A stretch of DNA of 64,000 nucleotides, from assembly GCA_964529685.1 (NCBI GenBank), contig CAZGZC010000001.1, forward strand, positions 62,001-126,000, written 5' to 3'. The position numbers and the translations under genes are program-made. Of the stretch, positions 37,989 through 47,477 are shown piece after piece. The stretch's first letter is position 1, and each line of letters begins with the position of its first letter. The notes below the pieces were generated by a model that saw only the letters and a list, made by a program, of their open reading frames with translations, did no database searches and was not told the DNA's origin. The stretch is from JALQUO01 sp964529685. Lineage in GTDB: Bacteria > Pseudomonadota > Alphaproteobacteria > Rickettsiales > Midichloriaceae.

Positions 37989-39104
37989 ATGAACTCTGGG
38001 AGAAAAATTCAACTAGCAATTGATTGCATGAGTGGTGAATATGCACCTATCTCAGTTGTTAAAGCTATAAAAATAGCTTCTACTAAACATAAAAATGTCA
38101 AATTTTTAGTTTATGGAGATAAAGATAAAGTTCTACCTCTAATAGAAAAATTCGCAATAGATAATACATATTATACTGTAATTCATAGCAATAGCGTTGT
38201 ACTAGATACAGATAAACCAACAGAGCCATTACGGAGTAAAAAAGACTCAAGCATGAGAATGTCAATCGATTCAGTAATGAATAAAGAGGTTGATGGATGT
38301 GTCTCAGCAGGTAATACAGGGGCTTTAATGCTAGCTGCACGGATGATTCTCGGAAGCATTGAAAATATAAAAAGACCAGCAATAGCTGGTATCATACCAA
38401 CTATTGGTGCAACTGAAAGTAGATCTGTTTTTCTTGATATGGGAGCAAATATCACATGCGATGAGATAGTATTGAGTCAATTTGCTATAATGGGTATATG
38501 CTTTGCGAAAGTTGTTTTAGGTAAAGATAAACCAACAGTGGGTATCTTGAATATAGGTAGTGAAAAATCAAAAGGTCGTGAAGTTGAACAAAAAACCTAT
38601 GCAATTCTACAATCTACAGTTGATAATTTTGTTGGATATGTCGAAGGGCATGATGTTATAAATGGCAAAGCAGATGTAGTCGTGACTGACGGGTTTTCAG
38701 GAAATATTTTTCTGAAAGCTTCTGAAGGAGCAGCTAAAATATGTTTAAAGCAACTTAAACATGCAATTGCTACAAATATTCTGACAAAAGTGGTCGGGCT
38801 AATTCTCAAACCATGCTTAAAAAAGAAGTTAGCATTTCTAGATCCACGTCACAATAATGGAGCGATGTTAGTAGGAATAAATGGTATAGTTGTGAAAAGT
38901 CATGGTAGTTCAGATGAGATAGCTTTTGCTAATGCTATAGATGTAGCAGTAAATTTAGCTAGGGAAGGGTTTAATGAGAAAATCATCTATGAAATGGCAA
39001 ATTTCTCACAAAAAAATAATAATGAATTCTCAGCCTCTGAGATCTTCGAAAAAATAAAATCTACTTCAGCTAAGATTTTAGGATTAGGCAATAAGAAAGA
39101 TTAG
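37989..39104 (+). CDS. plsX: Phosphate acyltransferase PlsX
   Basis: PlsX converts acyl-ACP to acyl-phosphate, the donor for PlsY in glycerolipid synthesis. The 371-residue product starts with IQLAIDCMSGEYAP (the family has AIDAMGGDxGP; the Gly residues are altered to CMSGEY). It contains the conserved SMRMSIDSV, GCVSAGNTGALMLAARM (about residues 100-116), FLDMGAN, GNIFLKASEGAAK and LVGINGIVVKSHGSSD. Length is a little above the usual 330-350. In most alphaproteobacteria fabH follows directly; here fabH is at 17375-18409 and the next gene is a pseudogene. Peripheral membrane enzyme of lipid synthesis together with pssA. Confidence 0.94.
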   Translation: MNSGRKIQLAIDCMSGEYAPISVVKAIKIASTKHKNVKFLVYGDKDKVLPLIEKFAIDNTYYTVIHSNSVVLDTDKPTEPLRSKKDSSMRMSIDSVMNKEVDGCVSAGNTGALMLAARMILGSIENIKRPAIAGIIPTIGATESRSVFLDMGANITCDEIVLSQFAIMGICFAKVVLGKDKPTVGILNIGSEKSKGREVEQKTYAILQSTVDNFVGYVEGHDVINGKADVVVTDGFSGNIFLKASEGAAKICLKQLKHAIATNILTKVVGLILKPCLKKKLAFLDPRHNNGAMLVGINGIVVKSHGSSDEIAFANAIDVAVNLAREGFNEKIIYEMANFSQKNNNEFSASEIFEKIKSTSAKILGLGNKKD

Positions 39105-39144
39105 ATTACGAGAAAAAATTTTTGCTTTTTTATAGGAAAATTCA

Positions 39145-39982
39145 TTATTGCGGATTGTTTTTATTGTATACTACTAAGTAGTTTATTTCAGGATCCATAC
39201 CATGTTTTGCAATGTAAATATCAGCCTTTGCATCACTAAACCAAGTATCTCTTTCAACAAGGAACTGTGCCTGAATGGCTTCACGGACCTCATTAGGTGT
39301 ATATGCTTGTTCTAACTCCTTGCCTTTAGTGTAATGAATACCTATAAATTCAACATTATTTTTCTCACATATCTTTTTGACTGATTCTAGATTCCATACA
39401 TGATCATCAATAAATACAATCTTTGTTGGTTTAAGATAAGTTTTTTCCTACATTGCTTCTAAACACTCACCTTTATTAGATTGCGCAAAATGATGCCGTT
39501 GTATAATTGACCAACTTGAGTAGGTGACTCAAGCGAGTCAAACAGATCAATTTGCTTGTTAAGATATTTGTTATCTAATCTAGATAAAGTCTTAAAATCT
39601 ATATTGAATTCTTCTAGGCACTTGTATCTCCAATTTGCCCAATTCAAATACTCTCTATTTCGCCATAAGGGGAGTGAGTTAATGCAATCGCAGATAAGCT
39701 GTTGTTCTTGATATATTCAATCACAGAATACATTTCTTTTTCAACTAGCTTTCTTTTTGCTTGTAAACATATTGAATCCGAGTATCGTTCACCATCAGGT
39801 ACTCTGTTTATTTTTTTGCAATAGCTTTCAATTTTATCTAAGATTCTCCAATTTTGCTGGATTGCAATATCATCCAGGATACTTAAAACATTGTTTACAT
39901 CAAACACTAAAAGTGTGTCTTGAGGCTGGTTTTTAATAATCTTTAAAATACTGTTAGAACTATTTGTTTGTTGAATTGTCAT
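39145..39982 (-). pseudogene. Broken DUF2608-type HAD-like gene
   Basis: Three minus-strand pieces together make one DUF2608 protein. The N-terminal piece starts at ATG 39982 with DTLLVFDVNNVL, the HAD-like Asp motif, and ends near 39644. The middle piece (39647-39459; MNWANWRYKCLEEFNIDF and LYNGII) is in another frame. The C-terminal piece (to the stop at 39145) continues in a third frame with GECLEAM, an in-frame stop, then KPTKIVFIDDHVWNLESV and EFIGIHYTKGKELEQAY. So at least two frameshifts and one nonsense codon are present. DUF2608 proteins occur in Legionella, Coxiella-like and Rickettsiales bacteria and have a phosphatase-like fold of unknown substrate. Sequence similarity within the pieces remains high, so inactivation is fairly recent. 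Confidence 0.75.
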
Positions 39983-39983
39983 A

Positions 39984-40018
39984 AGAGTTTTTTATGCTTC
40001 TAAAGCATAAAATACTCT
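39984..40018. promoter_or_regulatory. 16-bp stem, 3-base loop palindrome abutting the DUF2608 start
   Basis: Arms at 39984-39999 and 40003-40018 pair along 16 bases with one mismatch around the loop CTA. The arm edge is one base from the ATG of the broken DUF2608 gene (39982). It has no T-run in either direction, so it is not a classical terminator; it could be an operator or an mRNA hairpin that hides the ribosome binding site. Confidence 0.55.
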
Positions 40019-40102
40019 AATTCCAGATTGTATCAATAAATACAATACAACTAAAAATTTGATTTTTTTTAATTCTAGGTAGCTTTATTTAAATAAATTT
40101 TT

Positions 40103-41515
40103 TTAATCTTTATTGATGTTTTTGACAACTTCTAAGTCTGAAAAATCAATTTTTTTATCACCAATAATTTGATAGTTCTCATGTCCTTTTCCAGCAATTA
40201 GAATGATATCGTTTTTGTCTGAGTTTTTTATTGTAAATTCAATCGCTGATTGTCTATCTCCAATTTCAATATAATCACTTTTAATACCACTTATGATTGC
40301 ATCTCGTATAGATTGTGGATCTTCATAACGTGGATTATCATCTGTCACAATAATTTTATCTGCAAGTCGACCCGCAATTCCCCCCATAATTGATCGCTTT
40401 TCAGCATCTCTATTACCGCCACAACCAAATACAATCCATAACTGTCCTTTTTTAGTAGCATTTCTATACTGCATTAGAGATTGTAGCACCGCTTCAAGGG
40501 CGTTTGGCTTATGTGCATAGTCAATAAATATTTCTAGGTTATCTTTCATAATTTTTTCCATACGTCCTTGTGGTAGAGAAATTCTATCTATAATTGGTAA
40601 AATCTCATTGATCTTAAAACCAGTTTGCATTAACATACCTATCACGCAGATAATGTTATATAGGTTATGGATGCCAGGAATTTGCCAGTTAATTATCTGA
40701 ATAATATCATTTATCTTCAAACTGAAATTGTGCCCTGGTATGTGATCAATCACCTGTAGATTGCCATTTTTGCCATATGTAATGATATTTTTTTCTTGAC
40801 AAATCTCTATCAGCTTTTGCGAGTACTGGTCATCATAATTCAACACTAGGTTATCTATATTATGATCTGTGAAGAGTCGTTTTTTCGCGTCAAAATAGCT
40901 TTCTATATCCTTGTAGTAATCGAGATGCTCTGGTGAAAGGTTGGTGAATGCAGCAACTTTAAATGGAATATAATCTATCCTAGATTGTTCTATTCCGTGA
41001 CTTGATGACTCAATACAAGCATATTTACATTCAACCTGTGACAAAATTTTCCTGAGATCCATTGCGTCAGGTGTTGTTAAAGTATCTGTAATTTTTGTAT
41101 CTTTTTCACCTATTTCAATTGCTCCTAAGGTGCCTATATATAGAGCTTTTTCACATGTGATGAGCGATACAGCTTGTATGTACATATATGCGACTGATGT
41201 TTTGCCGCTAGTACCAGTTAAAGTTGTAATTATTTTCGGTATTTGAGGATATAAGAGGCTTGCGGCATATGCCCAAAACTTTGCTGGGTTGTCAACTGGA
41301 ATTACTTCACAATTATATCCTTTTTGTACAATTTTTAGGTATATTTCTCTACTAACGATTGCATATTTTGCACCATTAGCTATTGCATTATACAAGTAAG
41401 AGATGTTTTGTTCAAGTGAAACCAGAACATATACCGCTTTCTCAGTAACTTGTGTATGGTGTCTTGTGATTAATTTTGTTTTGAGGATATAATCAATTAC
41501 ATATTGCGGTACCAT
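40103..41515 (-). CDS. murE: UDP-N-acetylmuramoyl-tripeptide synthetase (meso-DAP-adding)
   Basis: MurE adds the third residue to the peptidoglycan stem peptide. The 470-residue product has the ATP loop TLTGTSGKTSVAYMY (about residues 100-115), the central domain with IESSSHGIEQSRI, and the C-terminal DDNPRYEDP (about 391-399). The DNPR form of this last motif selects meso-diaminopimelate over lysine, in agreement with dapF in the same window. IFGCGGNRDAEKR is the usual Gly-rich segment. It is a soluble cytoplasmic enzyme of typical length. Its start diverges from lspA with 11 bases between the two ATGs, so promoters overlap the 5' ends. murF and mraY, which usually follow, are displaced. Confidence 0.95.
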   Translation of the reverse strand: MVPQYVIDYILKTKLITRHHTQVTEKAVYVLVSLEQNISYLYNAIANGAKYAIVSREIYLKIVQKGYNCEVIPVDNPAKFWAYAASLLYPQIPKIITTLTGTSGKTSVAYMYIQAVSLITCEKALYIGTLGAIEIGEKDTKITDTLTTPDAMDLRKILSQVECKYACIESSSHGIEQSRIDYIPFKVAAFTNLSPEHLDYYKDIESYFDAKKRLFTDHNIDNLVLNYDDQYSQKLIEICQEKNIITYGKNGNLQVIDHIPGHNFSLKINDIIQIINWQIPGIHNLYNIICVIGMLMQTGFKINEILPIIDRISLPQGRMEKIMKDNLEIFIDYAHKPNALEAVLQSLMQYRNATKKGQLWIVFGCGGNRDAEKRSIMGGIAGRLADKIIVTDDNPRYEDPQSIRDAIISGIKSDYIEIGDRQSAIEFTIKNSDKNDIILIAGKGHENYQIIGDKKIDFSDLEVVKNINKD

Positions 41516-41526
41516 TTTTATTTTTT

Positions 41527-42009
41527 ATGAGAAAATTTCAGATAAAATACATCATTTTTGCTATTATTATAATAATCTTTACAGTGCTATTTGATCAAAT
41601 GACAAAAAATTGGGCGATGTACAGCCTAAACATGTCTATTCCTGTTACATTTTTTTTATCATTTACCCTCAGTTTTAATAAAGGTATCAGCTTTGGATTA
41701 TTTAATAGTAGTCAAACAGATCAAGTTATTCTAGTTATAGTTGCATTATCTATAGTACTTGGTTTAAGTCTCACTATAAATCGCAGCATTTTTATACCGT
41801 ATTCTTTGATAATTGGCGGTGCTATTGGTAATATAATTGATAGGTTAAGAGTTAGTGCGGTGATTGATTTTATCAATTTACACTATAAAAACTATCATTT
41901 TCCGATTTTCAACATTGCTGACATTGCAATCTGTCTTGGATGCGGTGTTTTATTGTTTGCAGAGTTGCTTCAATCACGCAAAAATCAACCAGATAGCAAA
42001 GGCACATAG
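41527..42009 (+). CDS. lspA: Lipoprotein signal peptidase (signal peptidase II)
   Basis: LspA cleaves the signal peptides of prolipoproteins after lipidation. The 160-residue protein has four membrane helices and both catalytic aspartates: one in GNIIDRLRVSAVIDFI (about residue 105) and one in PIFNIADIAICLG (about 131). The N-terminal LFDQMTKNWA and SFTLSFNKGISFGLF segments are typical. The gene lies on the plus strand between the minus-strand genes murE and mraY. It overlaps the mraY 3' end by 36 bases. Length and motifs suggest full activity. Confidence 0.95.
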   Translation: MRKFQIKYIIFAIIIIIFTVLFDQMTKNWAMYSLNMSIPVTFFLSFTLSFNKGISFGLFNSSQTDQVILVIVALSIVLGLSLTINRSIFIPYSLIIGGAIGNIIDRLRVSAVIDFINLHYKNYHFPIFNIADIAICLGCGVLLFAELLQSRKNQPDSKGT

Positions 42010-42969
42010 TAAGCAATTTACAATCCAGAAGCGTATTACAACAGTATTTTCTGCAGTATTCATCTTTTCAAAGTGGTGATGGATTGGTGCCATGAGAAAC
42101 ACCCGCTTTTTCCACAACTTATAAGAAAATACTTGAATCATTACTGATAAAGCTTCAGCCACAAAAATACCTCCAATTACAACTAGGAGTAACTCTTGCT
42201 TTAGTATTACTACAGTCGTACCAATTACACCTCCGATTGCAAGACTACCAACATCACCCATAAAAATTCGTGCAGGATTAGAATTATACCATAAAAAACC
42301 TAGTAATACACCAATAAAAATAGTCAAGAAAGCCATGAGATTATTCATATTTTTAGAATTGATTTCTATATCTAATCTCTCAGGAGGATATATATTATTT
42401 TCAATCATAAATATTATAAATACAAACGTAGCGAGAACTATTATCGATGTACCTGTTAGCAAACCATCGAGACCATCTGTCAGATTAGTCGCATTTGCAC
42501 AACCAACAATAGCAAAACTCGCTAAAAGATAGTAGAGATAACCAATATCAAGATGATTATCGATTAATGGAATTCTAATTGTGGTTGTAGGATTAATGTA
42601 GAAGAGAGCAACTCCGGCTATAATAAATTCAACTACAAGTCGTAGTTTTGCTTTAATACCTTTGACTGTTTGCTTCTTAATTTTCATATAATCATCCATA
42701 AAACCGATACAGCCATAGGTTATCATAATAAAAAGAAGAGGCACCACTATTGTGCTTGTGCTAAAAATAGCTGCAAGTATAATAACAGAGGCTATTATTA
42801 ATAGCCCCCCCATTGTAGGAGTGCCTACTTTTTTCAGATGAGATTCTGGCCCATCATTGCGTATAGGTTGTCCTTTACTTTGCCATCTTCGCATTATTTG
42901 TATGAATTTTTTACCACTTAAAATTGCAAATAAGAAGCTTAGAAATAAAATAAAAAAAAGGTTTACCAT
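41974..42969 (-). CDS. mraY: Phospho-N-acetylmuramoyl-pentapeptide-transferase
   Basis: MraY transfers phospho-MurNAc-pentapeptide from UDP to undecaprenyl phosphate, making lipid I. The 331-residue polytopic protein has the conserved GTPTMGGLLI, the aspartate-rich FMDDYMKIKK, NATNLTDGLDGLLTG, and FMGDVGSLAIGG, and MAPIHHHFE near the end. It is slightly shorter than the usual 360 at the N-terminus, with only one helix before the first motif, but all catalytic loops are present. Its tail overlaps lspA on the other strand. murE is on the same strand beyond lspA, and murF is absent from the interval. Confidence 0.95.
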   Translation of the reverse strand: MVNLFFILFLSFLFAILSGKKFIQIMRRWQSKGQPIRNDGPESHLKKVGTPTMGGLLIIASVIILAAIFSTSTIVVPLLFIMITYGCIGFMDDYMKIKKQTVKGIKAKLRLVVEFIIAGVALFYINPTTTIRIPLIDNHLDIGYLYYLLASFAIVGCANATNLTDGLDGLLTGTSIIVLATFVFIIFMIENNIYPPERLDIEINSKNMNNLMAFLTIFIGVLLGFLWYNSNPARIFMGDVGSLAIGGVIGTTVVILKQELLLVVIGGIFVAEALSVMIQVFSYKLWKKRVFLMAPIHHHFEKMNTAENTVVIRFWIVNCLLCAFAIWLIFA

Positions 42970-43057
42970 AAAAAGTTTTTTATTTGTGACATAGACTTAT
43001 ATATATAATGGAAAAATCATCGATACTATAGCCATAATAGTACAGCTTATAGCTGTA

Positions 43058-44419
43058 TTAAATCTTTATTGACTCGATAATATATTCAATTTTAGATAGA
43101 ATCTTATTCAATCTGTAGTACTTATGTTTAACTTCAGAAGCGAATCCAAAGTTATTTTTTGCCCACTCTGTGAACCAAGATTCAACCAAAAGCCACATAT
43201 TAACGTTAGGATCTAGCATAGCTAAAACACTCTCAAGAGACATAATATTTTTCTGAAGTAATACAAGCTGTGGTTGTGTCTCCATATTAAACTCTGAGGT
43301 AATTTCAAACAACCTACACAAGAGTTTGCTAATAGAAATCTCAGCCTTAGGTTTACCAAAAATCGGTTCAGCAATAGTACGACAAGCGAGGGAAAATCTG
43401 TTTTGCAACTTTTCCAAATTCTTACTATCTGCCTGGACATAACCAGCTTTAAAATGTAATTTTGAAACCTTTTCATAATCTTTTTTTACAAAAGCATGGA
43501 TAATCTCAGCGAGGAACAATCTATCCATTTCAGGGAGATAACTGAACATGCCAAAATCAACTAGAACAAGTCTTTTTGCTCTATCAATCATAATATTACC
43601 CGGATGAATATCTGCATGAAAAAAACCATCAATATAAGCCTGCTTGAAAAAGAGAAATGCTAACTTTTGTGCCAAATTTTTCCTTTCTTTCAAATCACAA
43701 TCTTCAATCTTTCCACCATCAATCCACTCAGTTACAAGTATACTACTAGTTGTATACTCCCAAAAAACCTTCGGTATATATACATCATCTTGCTCACGAC
43801 AGTTATATCTCAATTTATCAGCTGCAGCAGCTTCCATCTGCATATTTAACTCAGAGTTAGCTGTTTCTGCTATTAAATTAACAACTTCAAGTAGTCGTAA
43901 TCTCCTGGCAGGGCCAATAAATCTATTTAAAAATTCTGCAATCAACATCATAAGATCGATATTTTGCTTAAATCTCTTCCTAATATTTGGTCTTAAAACT
44001 TTTATAGCAATATCACTACCACAAATTGTATACCCCCTATGTACTTGAGCTACCGATGCTGCAGCAATAGGTATTTGATCAATCTTAAGTTGTTGATATT
44101 TCTCTCCTAACTCAATAGCTAGAATTTTCTCAATCTTCTTAAAATCTACTGTAGGTGCATCTTCTTGTAATTTTTTTAATTCTTTACATATAATAGGATT
44201 TATGAGATCATACCTAGTAGATAAAAACTGTCCTAATTTAATGAAAGCTGGTCCAAGTCTCGGTAATCCACTACAAAGATTTTTACCTAACTTCTCAAGA
44301 CTCGCATTATATCTGATCAAATGCCTCTTTTTATAATAAAAAACTGCACAAAATGAGGTAAAGATCATCTCCCAAGTAAGAATCCAGATAGTATATATTA
44401 TACTAAAGAATGATTTCAT
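43058..44419 (-). CDS. ubiB: UbiB/ABC1-family protein kinase-like (ubiquinone biosynthesis)
   Basis: UbiB supports ubiquinone biosynthesis as an atypical ATPase/kinase on the membrane. The 453-residue product has the family-specific KxGQ motif (AFIKLGQFLSTR, about residues 60-70), the Ala-rich nucleotide loop AAASVAQVHRG, and the catalytic-loop equivalents YIDGFFHADIHPGNIMI and LVDFGMF. The typical C-terminal hydrophobic anchor is reduced here: the protein ends in a polar stretch, with the clear hydrophobic segment instead at the N-terminus (residues 5-27). Ubiquinone is the electron acceptor of the Nuo complex encoded nearby. It diverges from the mscS-like gene; the gap contains a TAACAT/ATGTTA inverted repeat at 44441-44456. 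Confidence 0.9.
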   Translation of the reverse strand: MKSFFSIIYTIWILTWEMIFTSFCAVFYYKKRHLIRYNASLEKLGKNLCSGLPRLGPAFIKLGQFLSTRYDLINPIICKELKKLQEDAPTVDFKKIEKILAIELGEKYQQLKIDQIPIAAASVAQVHRGYTICGSDIAIKVLRPNIRKRFKQNIDLMMLIAEFLNRFIGPARRLRLLEVVNLIAETANSELNMQMEAAAADKLRYNCREQDDVYIPKVFWEYTTSSILVTEWIDGGKIEDCDLKERKNLAQKLAFLFFKQAYIDGFFHADIHPGNIMIDRAKRLVLVDFGMFSYLPEMDRLFLAEIIHAFVKKDYEKVSKLHFKAGYVQADSKNLEKLQNRFSLACRTIAEPIFGKPKAEISISKLLCRLFEITSEFNMETQPQLVLLQKNIMSLESVLAMLDPNVNMWLLVESWFTEWAKNNFGFASEVKHKYYRLNKILSKIEYIIESIKI

Positions 44420-44504
44420 CTGCGATTTTTTCTTTATTTATAACATAAATATGTTACAATCATTTTCATGATTCATAGTTTTAAAGATGCAATTTTAAAA
44501 ATTA

Positions 44505-45536
44505 ATGCTAAGCGAACTGATCGGTGCATTTATTATTGTTTTAAGTGCTATTATACTACTTATAGTTGAAAGCTATGCTTTCAAAAAACTCTTATCAAAA
44601 AAGCAATGGCAATACTGGCAATTCTTCTTAATTAAGGCTTTTAATCATCCATTAAAGATTATCATAATCTTGATAAGTGTTATATATTTAATTGAATTCT
44701 TCTACCTAACAAAGGACAGTTTTTTCACAGATGAGGACTTCCAGACAGCGAAGCTAATAGTCTTTGTAAGCGCTCTAATGTGTGGAACTTTATCTTTTAT
44801 AAAGCGACTAGAGAGATATTTTTTGAAATCTAATAGTCTGTCTAAACATCACGAAAAAGAGCTACATAGATCAACTATAATTCTTCTTATGAAACTCTGT
44901 TTTGTGACATCTCTAGTGATAGGAATCCTTATATTACTACATACTCTTGGGGTACGGATGCAAGCTGTAATTACTGTTATAAGTCTTAGTGGTGTGGCAA
45001 TCGGTATCTCATCAAGAGATCTAGTTGCAAGCTTCTTCGGCACTATGTTCATCTATACTAACGGTCCTTTTGTAATAGGTGATAGAATTAAAATCAATCA
45101 TTTGGAAGGAGTAGTAGAGAATATAACTTGGTTGTCAACTCGTATTAGACTAGATAATAAAAACCTTACATATATACCCAATATCCAGTTTCTAAATGTA
45201 ACAATTGAAAATATAAGTTATGCTCTCGAGAAACGAGTAACGCTATTTTTGAGTGTTTCTTCTTGTGATTTTAATCTTATTAACAACTTTTTAGATAAAA
45301 TTGTAAAAGATATAAGAAATATTGAAGTTGAGCTTGACAACTCTACACACAATCCTAAGATGACTTATGAAATACTTGAGGCAGATGAGATGGAAGTTAA
45401 ATTTAAAGTAAAAATTTATTTTCATAAATATATTTTAAATAACGAGCTATCAGAGCAAAAAGTCCAAATTTTACAGAAAATTTCACGAACATTTAACCAA
45501 GCTAATATGCGTTTTCATTTAAAGCTTGAAGATTAA
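44505..45536 (+). CDS. MscS-family mechanosensitive ion channel
   Basis: The 343-residue protein has about five hydrophobic segments. The pore-lining helix lies near residues 145-180 (VITVISLSGVAIGISSRDLVASFFG). It is followed by the beta-domain signature of small-conductance mechanosensitive channels: PFVIGDRIKINHLEGVVENI, STRIRLDNKNLTYIPN. A C-terminal mixed domain completes the fold. Such channels relieve osmotic stress at the inner membrane. It has an additional N-terminal helix pair compared with E. coli MscS, nearer to the YbdG-like subgroup. The gene is single, divergent from ubiB and followed by a 226-base gap before adk. Confidence 0.88.
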   Translation: MLSELIGAFIIVLSAIILLIVESYAFKKLLSKKQWQYWQFFLIKAFNHPLKIIIILISVIYLIEFFYLTKDSFFTDEDFQTAKLIVFVSALMCGTLSFIKRLERYFLKSNSLSKHHEKELHRSTIILLMKLCFVTSLVIGILILLHTLGVRMQAVITVISLSGVAIGISSRDLVASFFGTMFIYTNGPFVIGDRIKINHLEGVVENITWLSTRIRLDNKNLTYIPNIQFLNVTIENISYALEKRVTLFLSVSSCDFNLINNFLDKIVKDIRNIEVELDNSTHNPKMTYEILEADEMEVKFKVKIYFHKYILNNELSEQKVQILQKISRTFNQANMRFHLKLED

Positions 45537-45544
45537 ATTCATCT

Positions 45545-45564
45545 TTGATAATTAAATTTATCAA
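45545..45564. terminator. Weak stem-loop after the MscS-like gene
   Basis: TTGATAA at 45545-45551 and TTATCAA at 45558-45564 form a 7-base A/T-rich stem with a 6-base loop and three following T residues, 8 bases after the stop codon. Stability would be low, so this is only a candidate. Confidence 0.3.
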
Positions 45565-45762
45565 TTTCATAGATTGAATATTCAACTATTATTTATCTAT
45601 AGAAAGTGCAATACTTGAAACAGGATCAAACTGTATAAAATAGCTGTATCATAAAACAAACATATATATAAAACATAAGAGATTTTAGGTATGTAGCCTT
45701 GTTTTTGCTGAAGTTTATTGTAAAACTCAAAGTTAAAGTACAAGTTTAAGTCAAATTTTTGA

Positions 45763-46401
45763 ATGTATATAGTTATTTTAGGCGCCCCTGGTGCTGGTAA
45801 AGGAACTCAATCTAAATTAATAAGTGAAGAATATAAAATACCAGCTATATCTACAGGTGATCTACTTAGAAGCGCCTCAGCTAACCAAAATGATGCTGTG
45901 AAGATAGTTGATATAATCAGCAAAGGTATGCTAGTCAGTAATGAATTGATGATCAAAGTACTGCAAAATAGACTAAATAAAAAGGATTGTAATGGTGGTT
46001 TTATCTTAGATGGTTTTCCCAGAAGTCTAGAACAGGCTAAACTTATGGATGAGATATTTAACTATGTCCCAGTGATAATAAATATTTCTATTGATACTGA
46101 GATACTTGTAAAGAGGCTTGTCGGTCGCTTCTCATGTAAAGACTGCGGTTCTATCTATAATAGATTTTTTCTTAAACCTAATATTGATGGCATTTGTGAT
46201 GAATGTGGTGGTCATAGCTTTGTATATAGAAGTGATGATGAAGAAGAAATAATTCGTAAGAGAATGGCTGTATACGAAGAGCAGACTCGTCCTTTAATTA
46301 ACTATTATGAGGAAAACAATAGTAATATAAGATCATTTAATGGAGCGCAGGATGTAGCAAGTCTCTTCTCTCAAATTAAAGGCTCTTTAAGTAAGATATG
46401 A
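45763..46401 (+). CDS. adk: Adenylate kinase
   Basis: Adenylate kinase equilibrates AMP, ADP and ATP. The 212-residue product has the P-loop GAPGAGKGTQ (residues 7-16), the AMP-binding IPAISTGDLLR, GFILDGFPRSLEQ (about 82-94), and a long LID domain. The LID carries a four-cysteine zinc site, CKDCGSIYNR and CDECGG (about residues 126-152), instead of the polar network of E. coli. This is a complete long-form enzyme. In a cell importing ATP by translocase, it balances adenylates. It is followed 69 bases later by nuoJ. Confidence 0.97.
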   Translation: MYIVILGAPGAGKGTQSKLISEEYKIPAISTGDLLRSASANQNDAVKIVDIISKGMLVSNELMIKVLQNRLNKKDCNGGFILDGFPRSLEQAKLMDEIFNYVPVIINISIDTEILVKRLVGRFSCKDCGSIYNRFFLKPNIDGICDECGGHSFVYRSDDEEEIIRKRMAVYEEQTRPLINYYEENNSNIRSFNGAQDVASLFSQIKGSLSKI

Positions 46402-46470
46402 GCGGATTGAAGTTTAAATGGAGTAGAAATTTACTAGAAGTAGTAGTATGTAATTTAAACAAAAAATAAT

Positions 46471-47052
46471 ATGGTGGAACTAATTTTTTATGGTTTTTCT
46501 GCACTGCTAATAATTGGGGCTCTTTCAGTAATATTTGCACAAAACCCAGTAAAATCAGTTTTATCACTAGTTTTGTGCTTCTTAAATTCTGCAGCGCTAC
46601 TTCTACTGACTGGCGCTGAATTTGTTTCAGTAATACTTATAGTTGTATATGTTGGTGCTGTAATTGTACTGCTCCTATTTGTCGTTATGACTCTCAGCAC
46701 GGAAGAATTTAATTACAAAAGGATATTTAAAGCTCATTACCTGCCATTTTTAGTCGGTATAATTATATCATTTATCCTTGCATTAACATCATTTAATGAA
46801 GAATATTTTGCAAGGAATAAAGTTGTGACTCTTGATAATACTAAAGCTATTGCTGCTAGATTATATACAGATTCATTTCTTCAGTTCCAGTTATCTGGGA
46901 TAATATTATTGATAGCTCTAGTTGGTGCTATAGTTTTATCAAATAGAGTAAGAAGAAATGATGTTAAGAAACAAAATGTTTGGAAACAGCTTACAACAAA
47001 TCCATCAGATAGAATTAAACTTGTAAGTAAAAATAGTGGTGATGGAGCATAG
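46471..47052 (+). CDS. nuoJ: NADH-quinone oxidoreductase subunit J
   Basis: NuoJ is a membrane subunit of respiratory complex I (ND6). The 193-residue protein has five hydrophobic segments, with LSLVLCFLNSAALLLLTGAEF and VIVYVGAVIVLLLFVVMTL typical of NuoJ (about residues 30-75), and a short polar tail. It is the first gene of a nuoJ-K-L-M-N cluster, all on the plus strand. The remaining complex I genes (nuoA-I) are not in this window; in Rickettsia the complex is likewise split. The gap of 111 bases before nuoK is unusually long for a nuo operon. Confidence 0.95.
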   Translation: MVELIFYGFSALLIIGALSVIFAQNPVKSVLSLVLCFLNSAALLLLTGAEFVSVILIVVYVGAVIVLLLFVVMTLSTEEFNYKRIFKAHYLPFLVGIIISFILALTSFNEEYFARNKVVTLDNTKAIAARLYTDSFLQFQLSGIILLIALVGAIVLSNRVRRNDVKKQNVWKQLTTNPSDRIKLVSKNSGDGA

Positions 47053-47163
47053 TGTAAAAAAGCGAAATGTTGGGAATGAAAGTATCTATAAAATGAAAGT
47101 CATCTACGGCATTCTCAAGTTTCTATCTTATAATAAATTTATCAATTCTAAAAATTTGCTAAC

Positions 47164-47475
47164 ATGGAAAGTATAGGTTTAATGCATTATATATCTTTAG
47201 CCACAATTGTGTTTCTAATAGGCATTTCTGGGATGTTTTTAAACAGGCAGAACATTATTGGATTACTCATGTCTATAGAGTTGATGTTGTTGGCAGTTAA
47301 TATAAATATGGTAAGTATCGGCGTATATACAAATAACATAAATAACCAGATATTCAGTATTTTTATCCTGACTGTCGCAGCAGCAGAGATAGCAATAGGA
47401 CTGGCGATACTTGTGCTGTACTTTAGAAAATCACCTAATATAGAGCTGAGATCAGCAACAAAATTACATGGATAA
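47164..47475 (+). CDS. nuoK: NADH-quinone oxidoreductase subunit K
   Basis: NuoK (ND4L) is a small three-helix membrane subunit in the proton path of complex I. The 103-residue product matches with MFLNRQNIIGLLMSIELMLLAVNIN, carrying the conserved helix-2 Glu of the proton channel, and FILTVAAAEIAIGLAILVLYFR with the helix-3 Glu. Length is exactly that of the family. It ends 2 bases before nuoL, so translation is closely coupled. Confidence 0.96.
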   Translation: MESIGLMHYISLATIVFLIGISGMFLNRQNIIGLLMSIELMLLAVNINMVSIGVYTNNINNQIFSIFILTVAAAEIAIGLAILVLYFRKSPNIELRSATKLHG

Positions 47476-47477
47476 TA

